A stretch of 28,794 nucleotides of DNA from IMG/VR virus record IMGVR_UViG_3300000101_000083, positions 3,647 to 32,440 of that record. The stretch is one strand, 5' to 3'. The stretch comes from a virus. The stretch's first letter is position 1, and each line of letters opens with the position of its first letter. The notes beneath the pieces were generated by a model. That model ran no database searches and was not told where the DNA came from. It saw only the letters and a program-made list of their open reading frames with translations. Below, piece by piece: positions 17,765 through 27,146 of the stretch. Made by a program: the position numbers and the translations under genes.

Positions 17765-19372
17765 ATGGCTAACGAATATGATATTCAACCTCTAGCGGCT
17801 TCCTTGCTTGCTGGAACTCGACAACGTAAAGACGATCAATTTGCTCAGTATAACCAAGAGAGAGATAGATTAGACCGTCGTCGTCGTGACCGTGAAAAAC
17901 GAGACTTAAAACATTTACTAGCCGCTAAGCTAGTTATGGGTATAGGTAACACAATGCTAAAAAGCAAAACAGAAGCTTTTATGCAGAAGAAAGAAGTTCT
18001 GGATAATAATATTAAATTTAAAAATGCTTTAGCTGGCGCTTCTGATCGCTTCAATCATCGAAGTCAAGCCGCTACTCATGAAGGTGGGGCTACTGAATAT
18101 TATCGCTCCTTAGCTTCAAAGGAACTATTACCAAACTTTAATCAACTTGTTCCTACTTCATATAACGAAGAGCAGAGACAGCAGTTACTCTTTAATGAGT
18201 CTACAAAAGCTGGTTTAGTTATACAAAAATCTTACGAGGAAAGCAGGGACGCTGACCAAAATCTTTTAGAAAGAGTTGGTAAGAACGGCAGCTCGGCTTA
18301 TACAGATGCTTTACGAGCAGCTCAGCCTAAGAATATTGGGGAAGGACTTTTTCAAGGATTTAGAAACTTGTTTAGGGATGAGAAAAAAGATGCAATGGAT
18401 CGTAGTTTCCAAGGAACCGCAATACTAGATAGCGCTTCTAAAGTAAAAGCTTACGGCCACTACCGAGCTGAAGGGTTGTCACCTTGGAACGCTAAAGAAA
18501 AACTTCAAGAATTAGCTTTAGCAGGCTCTAAATTAGACGTTTCAGTAGTAAGCTCTGAAGTTACTAAAGAGATTGTGTTTGATATTCGCACAGGTAAAAA
18601 TGAGGAACACTCAATTAGAAATACTGTTTACGGAGACGGCACACAGTCACGAGTAGATATTACCGCAGGGACTCAGGCAGTAGCGGGTGAGATAAGTAAG
18701 TCTTTAGCTATCGGAAACTTACTTACGAACAACCCAAAAGAAGTTGAAATGTTTACTGTAGAAGTTCAAAGTATACTGCCTGAAGAAGATATTCAAGAGT
18801 TAGCTAAATATGCAGAGAGTATACTTGGCAGTAGTACAGATAAAGACCGTATAACAAATACAGGTAACTATGTTTATGGTGGAGTGATGTTAACTCGAAA
18901 CTCTTTGACACGTTTACAAGTTAAACCTACGCAAGCCGCACAGCTTTCGGCTAAGATGCACTCTTTAAACGCAGACATAATGATGAGCGATGGCTGGGGT
19001 TCAACATACTCCCCACAAAACACAGTGCTTGTAGGTGAACGTGCATTCCATCCACATTTAGCAATAATTGCGTTAGAAGACATTGAAAAGAAATCAGGAC
19101 AAACTTCTAAGTACCCACCAAGTATAAAGGCTAAGTTGTTTAGTGCTTATGAACAGAATGTAGACTACTACGAAAGTTTAATAAGCGATGCTGGACAGTT
19201 AAAATTAGATGGGCTACTTAAAGACTCTAAATTTTTCAATTCAAAAGCAGCGTCCAATGAATCAGATGTTCAAAGACTACAACGTGAAGCAGCAGAAAGA
19301 GCTGAAATAGCTAGGGTTATTGAAGAAAAGAAAAAGAAGCGGAAAAAAGAAAAAAGGTTTTCAGCGCTATAA
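17765..19372 (+). CDS. Putative internal virion protein with basic ends, 535 aa
   Basis: The protein opens with a helical, highly charged stretch (QYNQERDRLDRRRRDREKRD) that looks like a coiled coil or nucleic-acid-binding helix. Mixed alpha/beta sections follow, for example FDIRTGKNEEHSIRNTVYGD and NTVLVGERAFHPHLAIIALE. The last 25 residues are strongly basic (EEKKKKRKKEKRFSAL). The basic ends would suit contact with packaged DNA. The Shine-Dalgarno sequence is weak, and the start is six bases after the previous stop, so translation may be coupled. No known fold was recognised. The role is inferred from position between two large virion proteins. Confidence 0.62.
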   Translation: MANEYDIQPLAASLLAGTRQRKDDQFAQYNQERDRLDRRRRDREKRDLKHLLAAKLVMGIGNTMLKSKTEAFMQKKEVLDNNIKFKNALAGASDRFNHRSQAATHEGGATEYYRSLASKELLPNFNQLVPTSYNEEQRQQLLFNESTKAGLVIQKSYEESRDADQNLLERVGKNGSSAYTDALRAAQPKNIGEGLFQGFRNLFRDEKKDAMDRSFQGTAILDSASKVKAYGHYRAEGLSPWNAKEKLQELALAGSKLDVSVVSSEVTKEIVFDIRTGKNEEHSIRNTVYGDGTQSRVDITAGTQAVAGEISKSLAIGNLLTNNPKEVEMFTVEVQSILPEEDIQELAKYAESILGSSTDKDRITNTGNYVYGGVMLTRNSLTRLQVKPTQAAQLSAKMHSLNADIMMSDGWGSTYSPQNTVLVGERAFHPHLAIIALEDIEKKSGQTSKYPPSIKAKLFSAYEQNVDYYESLISDAGQLKLDGLLKDSKFFNSKAASNESDVQRLQREAAERAEIARVIEEKKKKRKKEKRFSAL

Positions 19373-19412
19373 TTAGTACCTCAAACAATGTAACTTTATA
19401 GGAATTTAATGA

Positions 19413-22400
19413 ATGTCAAAAACATTATATGAAAGAATTATAGAACGCCGCAACGCAGTTGGTAACGGAACTTACGATGCGACTGCGCCTATCATTGACA
19501 ATGAAGAGCTTTGGACGGCCTCGTCAACACAAGCAGGCCCAGAAACTGTAACCGATTTTGAAAACAACCCCACTGTAATTAAGAACTATGAAAAAGTTAC
19601 TGACTACTTGGCTGAAAACACAGGCTTCATGGGGAATCTTTTAGACTCGGCATCTATAGCAAAAAACGGCCCTGCCGAAGCTATGCGGGACGACATGATG
19701 CGTGTTTCTACCATGGTCAATAAAGCTATGAAAATGAAAGACGCACCGGATGATGTAAAGTTAGCTTATAGTAATCTACGTACTCAGTGGAACGATGTAA
19801 GCAAATCAGGCGCTGGTGAGTATTGGGACTTTGCAAAAGACATAGGTTCAGATATAATTTTTAACTATGAAACTCTTCCAGCAATTACTAGTTTAATATT
19901 TAGTGGTGGAACAGCAGCGCCAGCAGTTGCAGGAACACATACGGCAGCTAAGCTTGCTTTACATAACGCATTAAAAGTAAGCTTGAAAGCTACAGGCGGC
20001 GAAAGTGCTAAAGGTACTGCTGCTTATGTAGGAGCGCTAACAGGTGTTCATGACTTAGCTGAGCAAAACGTAGCTGTAGATCTAAATGAACAGGAGAGCG
20101 TGAGTCTTGGAAGGACTGCGGCTGTTTCTACTATTGGTGCAATCACTGGTGGATATGCTACGTGGGGCATTAAAAAATTACAAAGTAGACACGCCACAAC
20201 TAAAATTATAAATGATTTAGAAAACGACGGCACTACTTCTCCACAACAGGGAGAGTTGTTCTTTAATGAAGCGGTTGAGAACGGAGAAATCCCTGAAGCA
20301 GGCCCAGCAATTATAAAAATTATTGATAATCAATTTGATATGTTTGACCCACCTGAAATAGTGCCGACTACCACACCTAAACCTACAAGTCAAGACCCTG
20401 TTACAGGAACTCAAGGTGATCTTTTTGGCAACACTGAGACAGTTATACCGCCTGAGACACTAGAAGAAGTAGCTACACAAGTTAAAATGTTTAGTGGTCA
20501 ATTAGGCGGTGGATCAAAAACAACAGAAGAACTAACTGATTTAATACTAGGAGAGTTGAACTCAGGAGCTACTGGTAAGCAGATACGAAGCAATGTAGCG
20601 CATCAACTATGGCGTTTTTCTACAGGCTTAACTGCTCGTTTTATCGGTAAGGGTTCTGGTCTACTCACGCCGTATACACAGTATTCTAAAACTGCTCAAA
20701 CATTACAGCAACGTTTAACATATGAGATGGGAACACAAGCAGTTGGGAAACAAAAGACACGAGTAGGTGCAGACTTTGCAGAAGTAAGTGCAGCATTCTC
20801 AGGGTTTTTTAACGCTAGGTACTCGAAAGCTGTTGAACCGTTAGCATTAAACAAGATTAAAGGTTCTCTGTCTGACGACGTTAACGAACAATTAAACCTT
20901 GCAATTCGTGGCAAGCCTTCTAAAGATAAACAAATTAACTTAGCCGCTATTGAAATCCAATCTATGTTTAAAGATATTGGTGCTATACTGCATAAAGAAA
21001 GGATCATTGACAAACAAGTTGAAAATTATATACCTCGCATGTGGAACCGTAAAGCTATTGAAACTAATGTGGAAGGATTTAAAAAACAATTAGTTGCTTC
21101 CGGTGAAGCGAAAGATATAGTAGAGGCAGGGGAAATTACTAAAGGCATGTTAGATGTTGTAAATCAAGTTGATGCGGGTACGGGAGGTTCTTTCTTTTCA
21201 GCCAAACGTAAATTTCAATTTGAAAATGATAGCATGTTTACAGAGTTTTTAAACACAGACCTCCTCGATGTAATCCACACATATAATTACCAAGCTGGTA
21301 AATCTGTCGCTAAGAAAAAAGTTTTATTGTCACGCAATGAAGGTGAGTTTGTTAAAAACTGGTTAGATCCCATTGTCAAAGAAATGGAACAAGCTGGACG
21401 TGTGTTAGGTAAAGGTGAGCGTAAAGAAATTGTAGACTTATACCGTTATAGTACAGGTGAAAATTTAAATCGTTTTGGTGATGGAGCGCAGTTAGCTGCT
21501 GATGGTTACTCTTTAGCAACTCAAGTGGCTTTACTTCCGTTAGCTACAGTAGGTAGTATCACAGAAATAATGATTAACATCGGGAAAGCAGGCCCTGTTA
21601 ATGCTGTAAAGGGTTTTGGTGAAGCGCTTGAAATAGGTTTTAAAAAGAACGGAGACGGGATACATAAAGACTTAATGTCTCGTCATGGTCTTTCTGCTAA
21701 TGAAGCTTACATGGAAATGAAAAGGTTTTTAATTGGCATGGAGCAAGCACAAGCTACAGGCTCTGCTCGTTTACGTGGTGATGATTTAGCGTCAAAAGGT
21801 ATGCAGGATGCTAGTAATAAATTTTTTAGATTTACTCTTCTTGATCAGTGGACGAAGTTTGTCCAGACGGCTACCTTTGCAAGTGGTAAAAATATGATCA
21901 AAAGTAATTTAGAGTATATCTCTAAGCATGGCGACAACGCTTTAACTAATGGTGTGAAGGCTCGACAGGGCGAGTTAAACGCTTTAAACATTGATGTAGA
22001 AAAAGGGTTAGAGTGGTTAAACCGTGGTGCTAAAATAGATGACCCTTATTATGATCAGATGCTTGCAGGCGCTGCACGATATACTAATAGTGTTATCTTA
22101 CAGCCAACAGCTCAGTCAGGTTTAAAACCTTTATATCATTCAAATCCTCAGTGGAGTATTGCTTACCAACTTTTAGGTTATCCTGCTGCGTTTACAAACA
22201 CAGTCTTAAAAGGAGCTGCAAAAAGTTTAACGGCAGACCCACTACGGAACGGGGCTAAGGTCACAGCAGCGGCTCTTACTATGATGGAGACTGCAAGGTG
22301 GGCTAACTATGTACGATCTCACGGTAAAAGTGAGGAAGATGTAACCCCATTTGAAGCTCGCATGAATGCTCTAAAGCGGATAGGTGCTAATGGACTTTTC

Positions 22401-25400
22401 TTGGACAGCTTTCAACGTGCTCAAAAAACAGCACAGTACACCAATAACGTATCTGGTTATGCTACTCTACCTTTTGGCCCCCTAGCTAACGATCTTTTAA
22501 ACGTAGGGTCAGGTGCTTGGTGGACTACAGCAGGATCAAAAGTCCCGTTCATGGCCGCAGGTAACACTATCTTAGGCCCTAAGTTTATGAAAAAATACCG
22601 TAAGACTTTGCGTGAAAAAGACGCAGAGCTTACAGGGTTGATACCTGAGTTCAAACCTAATGTAGGTAGAGATTTATTTAATAAAGGCGGGGAGGTAAAC
22701 GTACCTAACGCTCCTTCAGAACCTGATGAGCGTATTAACAAATTAACAGGGCAGCCTTATAACGTTGAAGCTGGATCAGCTTTCATGGATCAACTCGATC
22801 CGGGGAAGACTGAGAGATTAGGGTTTAGTATTGGAGGCGTGGCAGCTAAAACTTTAAGCGGTTTTGTAGCTGAGTCAATTGACGAAGTATCTAAAGGACT
22901 TTTAAAGCCTGAACTCATTAATGCAGCGTCTACAAAAATTGAAAATTTAACTGGTGTTAGAACAGCCACGCTTGCTGATGAATATTATGACCCAGACATG
23001 ATGGATAATATGGCTGCTTTAGCAGGACAATATGGTGACGAAGCTCAAGAAGACCTTGAAAACTACGTTGTCACAGCAATTAAAACTTTAATGAGTGAGA
23101 AAAGCTCATCATATTCTTATCTCCCTAAAGAAGCTAAAGATTTATTAGTTTCAGAAGGCAGTTCAATTGCGTCAACTACTAAGTATAAAAAAGCTGCTGG
23201 GTATAGTGACGAACTTATTGACGAGATGGACTTTTTTGAAAGCCTTGCTGAAGAAGTTGATCCAGATGGTGAGATTGCACAGGGAATTATCACAGCCTTG
23301 TACCCTCTTAAAAAGGCGTATAACTCTTACATGCACATAGATGTAGATGCAGAAGCATTAGCTAAAGTAGATGGTCTTAACTTAGGCAAGCTTCAAACTT
23401 ATTTTGAATCTAAGTTATTTGTAGATGATGCTATTTCTACTGCGGGTAAAAAGCAAGTAGTTAAAGCTTCTATATCTAAACTCATGGATGATCCAAAATA
23501 TAAATCGTTAGTGAAGGAGTTGGAAGACAGTTATCCCTCAAGCGGTAGTATGCCTGATGAAGTTTTACCCTCTGAGGAAGTGTTAAAAAACCGTGAAGCT
23601 TTTATAGCTGACTCGCAAATGAAATCTCCAGTCTATAGAGGCATTACAAGCTACACCGATTCAGACTTTGAAATTGCTTTCTTTTCTCCAAGAGAGATGG
23701 GTGCTCACGTAGGTAGTAGAGGACAGGCTCAGTACATGTTAGCTAATGAGTTGAATAGTGCAGCCGCAGTAGATGACTTTTCTTTACCGAGCAAACAGGC
23801 ACCAATGAAAGAAGAAGAGTTAAACGAGTTCTTTGTCCGTGAAATGAAAGCTAGAAATGAAACAGCTGATGATAGCTACTCACAGCGTTTTATTAAAGGT
23901 GAAACTGATAATATAGCACCATTAACTTTAATGGAAGGACTTATTAACGTTAAGAATCCTTTAGTGTTCGATATGGATATGGGTAACTGGTCAGCCTCGA
24001 CTTTGTTAACCTCGGCATCTGAAGAATTTATGGAAGCAGTTGAGGCTGGAGTATCTAAAAAGCTAACTGCTAAACAAACTAAAGCAATTAATAAGTTGAT
24101 GGAAGAAGCTATTGAAGACGGGCCTAACGCAGACCCTTTGGCTTACTCAGAAAACTTGTTAGACACTGTTTCAATTGCTGAAGGAGAGCTGTTTCAGTTA
24201 TCATTAACAAAAAAACTACAAGGATGGCTTAAAGATTTAGGTTTTGATTCAATTAAATATAGGAACACTGTTGAGCCAGCGTTAGAAAGCGAGTCATATA
24301 GTGAAACATTTTCTTATATCCTGTTTGACCCCACCCAGTTTAAATCTACTTCTGCTGGACGCTTTGATGCTACCGATAAACGTTTTGCTTTTAACACAGG
24401 GGGTTCAACTAATAAATATGTTAAAGAGCCTGTGCATGAACCAAGTCGTTTAGCCTCAATGGTAGGTATTTCAGATGAAGATCTTAAATGGGCTAGAAGT
24501 CAACGTACTCGTTTTGGTAAGAAGGCTGCGTTAGATGGGCAAGGAGATGCAGCAGCTCACTTAGCTTTAGGATATATAGCAAGTAGATCTAAGAATCCTC
24601 GTTTAGCTCATACAGCTATCCAAGCTAGGGAACTACCTTTTATTTCTTTTGACCTAGTTGGTGGGAAGATGGATAGGCATAATAATAATTTAGGTTCTTC
24701 AATAAAAGCGGACAACTACGCTGATGCTCAGAAACAAATAAACGAGTTAATCCGCAGTAAGAAAGCTATATATATGACACCTGAAGAAAGCTACGCCCGA
24801 AGAGGGTATAGTAAAGGCGGGGCAGCTTACACCGTTAAAGCTGGTGATAACTTAACTAGGATTGCTAAGGCTAACAACACAACCGTAGAAGCCCTAGTAG
24901 CTTTGAATGGTATTGAAAACGCTAATAAAATCTTTGTGAACCAAGCTATTAAACTTCCTAAGAAAAAAGCTGTAGAGGTTTTACAGACTAGAGCAGCTAC
25001 ACGTAAACGTGGACAAGCTCCCGTCGTTAAAAATGGCTATAAAGAAAATGGATTTTTCTCTGATCTAAGAGCAGCCGCTTCAACTCAAGTAGCTAAAAAC
25101 TTCATTGATTTCTTTAATCCCTTTGTAGGTGTTAAGACAGAAGAAGATTATAACCCACAGGTAGTTGATACTCTACGCCAAGCAGCTATAAACGCTCGCA
25201 AAGACGGGCGGATGAACATTGATTATGGTGACTATAACCTGAAAGAATCTAATGTCAGAGCGCAAGTAGCTTCAGTCGGACAGAGAACACGGGATAATTT
25301 ACAGAGTCGAATGATGACGGGTGATATTACACCTACAGAGGAAACAGCTTTCTCTATTGGTGGTGCCACGTTAATTGAAGAAGACGGTAACTTATATGCT

Positions 25401-27146
25401 CATGACGTATATGATTTTAGCAAAATAAAAGAGCGGGCAGCTAAAGCCATACCCGATAAATATAATAAGCTGCGAAGGTTACTGGGTAAAACTTCATTGC
25501 CGTTCAATGCTTATGAAAGTAAAATACTCTTAGGCCCTACGTCTGATTTTGCCGCCCCTCGAAAGAAGGCAGCTATTGGAGGCGTAGCTAAAATATTAGC
25601 TCCTCGTATGGCTGAAGGTTTTTATAGCGCATTAGAAAAAGCAGGGTTAAAGCTAGAGCGTAAGAAGGGTACGGCTCAAGCATTCATCAATGATTTAAAG
25701 AAAGGCGATAAAGTAACCACTGATGAACTACAATGGACAGGCGTTGAAGACACATTACGTGTTAAAGATAACTGGACAAAGGAAGAGGTACAAGATGTTG
25801 TAGCCAATAGTCGTGTAGGTGTTGAAACTAAAAAGGGAAGTCCTGATTATGTAGACCCTGACGATGGCGCTTATGACTTTGACACAGCTTATGATGAAAT
25901 AACTACTGGTAATGTTTGGCAAGTAGCTGAACTAGAGCAAAGCCGTCCTGCTGATTATGAAAAATATATATCAGGAACAATGAGCTTTGACGAAGCTGAA
26001 AAGTTTGAGTTAGATGCCAAAAGTTTTGTCAACAGGTCATTATCTAAGGAGGAAACCGCTGCTAGTGGATCGTTTGATTTTAGTACAGACTATGCAGAGT
26101 ATACAGTAGCGGGGAAGGCTGGGGTAGAACCACAAAACTACCGAGAGGTTTTAATCCAAGTACCGAAAACAGAAAAACTAAAAGACGTTCAGCACCATTC
26201 TGAGCACTTTGAATCAGCACCTGATTTTAAAAGCACGATAGCTCACTTACGTTTGTCTGATGGTCTGGGCGGTAAAAAACTTGATGAGCCTACTTTAATT
26301 ATTGAAGAGGTACAATCTGATTACCATCAACAAGGTAACAAGTTTGGTTATGGAAAAACTGGCGTTACTTATACTAAAGATGAAATAGATGAAATAGGTA
26401 AGGGTTATAGAGACTTGTTCTATAGTAAGTTTACAAAACAATTTTCTGAAGGCTTTGACGATATAGAAGAATTGATGGAGGAAGCTGTTGACTTTACCGC
26501 TGACACTGGAGTAGTACTAGAAGAGCTGCTAAGTCTAGGACTTACTAAAGAAGGGGCTGATGAGTTTGCTGAAAAGTTTGTAAACTATAAGATTAAAGAT
26601 CTCGATTTAGAACAGGAACTAGCGTCATATACAAATGAATATAATCCAAAGTACATTGATGATCCTGAAAAAGCTAATGATGTTTATTTCAAACAGCAGG
26701 AACTGGAAAAAGAATTCATAAAAGAATTAAAAGATTCAGACCCTGACGCAGCAAGAGCTTATGAAAAGTATCTTAATGACGACACAAATACTGATACTGT
26801 ACCTGAAGCACCGTTTAAAAAGACTTGGCATAAATTGGCAATCAATAAAGCTTTAATAGAAGCTGCTGAAGAGGGTAACGCACGAGTAGCTATTACTACA
26901 GGTAAGCAGCAACAAGATAGGTATGGTGAGGCTGGTGGTAAACTAGGTGAAAAGTACGACACAACTTATCTTTCTTATCTTAAAAAGTTCGGTAAGAAGT
27001 ATGGTGTTAAACCCCAGCTAGAAGCAGTTGATGTAGGGGGTGTAACTACAGACTTAAACGTTTTAGAAATTACCGCTGAGATGAAAGCAGATATATTAAA
27101 AGGTCTACCACAATTCGCTGAAGGAGGTTTAGTTACTGATGAGTGA
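19413..27146 (+). CDS. Giant 2577-aa multidomain polyvalent-type virion protein
   Basis: The first third has hydrophobic, Ala/Gly-rich segments near residues 150-195 and 235-258. About residues 530-900 resemble large internal virion proteins of marine podoviruses (YIPRMW at 539-544; ARYTNSVILQP and NPQWSIAYQLLGYP near 890-930). NVPNAPSEPDERINKLTGQP follows near 1095. About 1400-1660 is ADP-ribosyltransferase-like. About 1700-1780 has H1716, E1740 and MDRHNN at 1753-1758. A LysM domain covers 1806-1849. A D-x-Y-D-F motif is at 1998-2002. A module seen in large polyvalent phage proteins runs from about 2070 to 2570 (EEVQSDYHQQG at 2298-2308, APFKKTWHKLAI at 2466-2477). AGGAA lies 7 bases before the start. 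It probably enters the host with the DNA. The division of labour is inferred. Confidence 0.8.
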   Translation: MSKTLYERIIERRNAVGNGTYDATAPIIDNEELWTASSTQAGPETVTDFENNPTVIKNYEKVTDYLAENTGFMGNLLDSASIAKNGPAEAMRDDMMRVSTMVNKAMKMKDAPDDVKLAYSNLRTQWNDVSKSGAGEYWDFAKDIGSDIIFNYETLPAITSLIFSGGTAAPAVAGTHTAAKLALHNALKVSLKATGGESAKGTAAYVGALTGVHDLAEQNVAVDLNEQESVSLGRTAAVSTIGAITGGYATWGIKKLQSRHATTKIINDLENDGTTSPQQGELFFNEAVENGEIPEAGPAIIKIIDNQFDMFDPPEIVPTTTPKPTSQDPVTGTQGDLFGNTETVIPPETLEEVATQVKMFSGQLGGGSKTTEELTDLILGELNSGATGKQIRSNVAHQLWRFSTGLTARFIGKGSGLLTPYTQYSKTAQTLQQRLTYEMGTQAVGKQKTRVGADFAEVSAAFSGFFNARYSKAVEPLALNKIKGSLSDDVNEQLNLAIRGKPSKDKQINLAAIEIQSMFKDIGAILHKERIIDKQVENYIPRMWNRKAIETNVEGFKKQLVASGEAKDIVEAGEITKGMLDVVNQVDAGTGGSFFSAKRKFQFENDSMFTEFLNTDLLDVIHTYNYQAGKSVAKKKVLLSRNEGEFVKNWLDPIVKEMEQAGRVLGKGERKEIVDLYRYSTGENLNRFGDGAQLAADGYSLATQVALLPLATVGSITEIMINIGKAGPVNAVKGFGEALEIGFKKNGDGIHKDLMSRHGLSANEAYMEMKRFLIGMEQAQATGSARLRGDDLASKGMQDASNKFFRFTLLDQWTKFVQTATFASGKNMIKSNLEYISKHGDNALTNGVKARQGELNALNIDVEKGLEWLNRGAKIDDPYYDQMLAGAARYTNSVILQPTAQSGLKPLYHSNPQWSIAYQLLGYPAAFTNTVLKGAAKSLTADPLRNGAKVTAAALTMMETARWANYVRSHGKSEEDVTPFEARMNALKRIGANGLFLDSFQRAQKTAQYTNNVSGYATLPFGPLANDLLNVGSGAWWTTAGSKVPFMAAGNTILGPKFMKKYRKTLREKDAELTGLIPEFKPNVGRDLFNKGGEVNVPNAPSEPDERINKLTGQPYNVEAGSAFMDQLDPGKTERLGFSIGGVAAKTLSGFVAESIDEVSKGLLKPELINAASTKIENLTGVRTATLADEYYDPDMMDNMAALAGQYGDEAQEDLENYVVTAIKTLMSEKSSSYSYLPKEAKDLLVSEGSSIASTTKYKKAAGYSDELIDEMDFFESLAEEVDPDGEIAQGIITALYPLKKAYNSYMHIDVDAEALAKVDGLNLGKLQTYFESKLFVDDAISTAGKKQVVKASISKLMDDPKYKSLVKELEDSYPSSGSMPDEVLPSEEVLKNREAFIADSQMKSPVYRGITSYTDSDFEIAFFSPREMGAHVGSRGQAQYMLANELNSAAAVDDFSLPSKQAPMKEEELNEFFVREMKARNETADDSYSQRFIKGETDNIAPLTLMEGLINVKNPLVFDMDMGNWSASTLLTSASEEFMEAVEAGVSKKLTAKQTKAINKLMEEAIEDGPNADPLAYSENLLDTVSIAEGELFQLSLTKKLQGWLKDLGFDSIKYRNTVEPALESESYSETFSYILFDPTQFKSTSAGRFDATDKRFAFNTGGSTNKYVKEPVHEPSRLASMVGISDEDLKWARSQRTRFGKKAALDGQGDAAAHLALGYIASRSKNPRLAHTAIQARELPFISFDLVGGKMDRHNNNLGSSIKADNYADAQKQINELIRSKKAIYMTPEESYARRGYSKGGAAYTVKAGDNLTRIAKANNTTVEALVALNGIENANKIFVNQAIKLPKKKAVEVLQTRAATRKRGQAPVVKNGYKENGFFSDLRAAASTQVAKNFIDFFNPFVGVKTEEDYNPQVVDTLRQAAINARKDGRMNIDYGDYNLKESNVRAQVASVGQRTRDNLQSRMMTGDITPTEETAFSIGGATLIEEDGNLYAHDVYDFSKIKERAAKAIPDKYNKLRRLLGKTSLPFNAYESKILLGPTSDFAAPRKKAAIGGVAKILAPRMAEGFYSALEKAGLKLERKKGTAQAFINDLKKGDKVTTDELQWTGVEDTLRVKDNWTKEEVQDVVANSRVGVETKKGSPDYVDPDDGAYDFDTAYDEITTGNVWQVAELEQSRPADYEKYISGTMSFDEAEKFELDAKSFVNRSLSKEETAASGSFDFSTDYAEYTVAGKAGVEPQNYREVLIQVPKTEKLKDVQHHSEHFESAPDFKSTIAHLRLSDGLGGKKLDEPTLIIEEVQSDYHQQGNKFGYGKTGVTYTKDEIDEIGKGYRDLFYSKFTKQFSEGFDDIEELMEEAVDFTADTGVVLEELLSLGLTKEGADEFAEKFVNYKIKDLDLEQELASYTNEYNPKYIDDPEKANDVYFKQQELEKEFIKELKDSDPDAARAYEKYLNDDTNTDTVPEAPFKKTWHKLAINKALIEAAEEGNARVAITTGKQQQDRYGEAGGKLGEKYDTTYLSYLKKFGKKYGVKPQLEAVDVGGVTTDLNVLEITAEMKADILKGLPQFAEGGLVTDE
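23610..24380 (+). other. ADP-ribosyltransferase-like domain within the giant protein
   Basis: Residues about 1400-1655 contain VYRGITSYTD with R1409 in the first strand, then AFFSPREMGAHVGSRGQAQY, then LINVKNPLVFD, then GWLKDLGFDSIKYRN, and finally YILFDPTQFKSTSAG. This order matches the polyvalent-protein ADP-ribosyltransferase family found in phages (start strand with R or H, G-x-H-x-G, INVKNPL, GFDSI, FDPxQxKS). NAD use and transfer are expected from the family. The acidic catalytic residue could not be fixed by eye. Activity is uncertain. Confidence 0.6.
24828..24959 (+). other. LysM peptidoglycan-binding domain within the giant protein
   Basis: Residues 1806-1849 read YTVKAGDNLTRIAKANNTTV, then EALVALNGIENANKIFVNQ and AIKLP. 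This is a complete LysM module of about 44 residues: YxVxxGDxLxxIA at the start, a LxxLN core, and IxVxQxIxLP at the end. It would bind N-acetylglucosamine-containing glycans such as peptidoglycan. Confidence 0.9.

Noticed and set aside
19368-19373. TATAAT as a -10 promoter box before the giant gene.
   Set aside because: No -35 TTGACA-like box at 16-18 bases upstream and no extended -10; it lies at a stop codon in AT-rich DNA.
19340-19410. A-rich run (AAAAAAG, AAAAAGG) as a -1 frameshift site at the end of the 535-aa gene.
   Set aside because: The heptamer is not in the ideal phase for a -1 site, and the new frame would add only about 14 residues with no domain.
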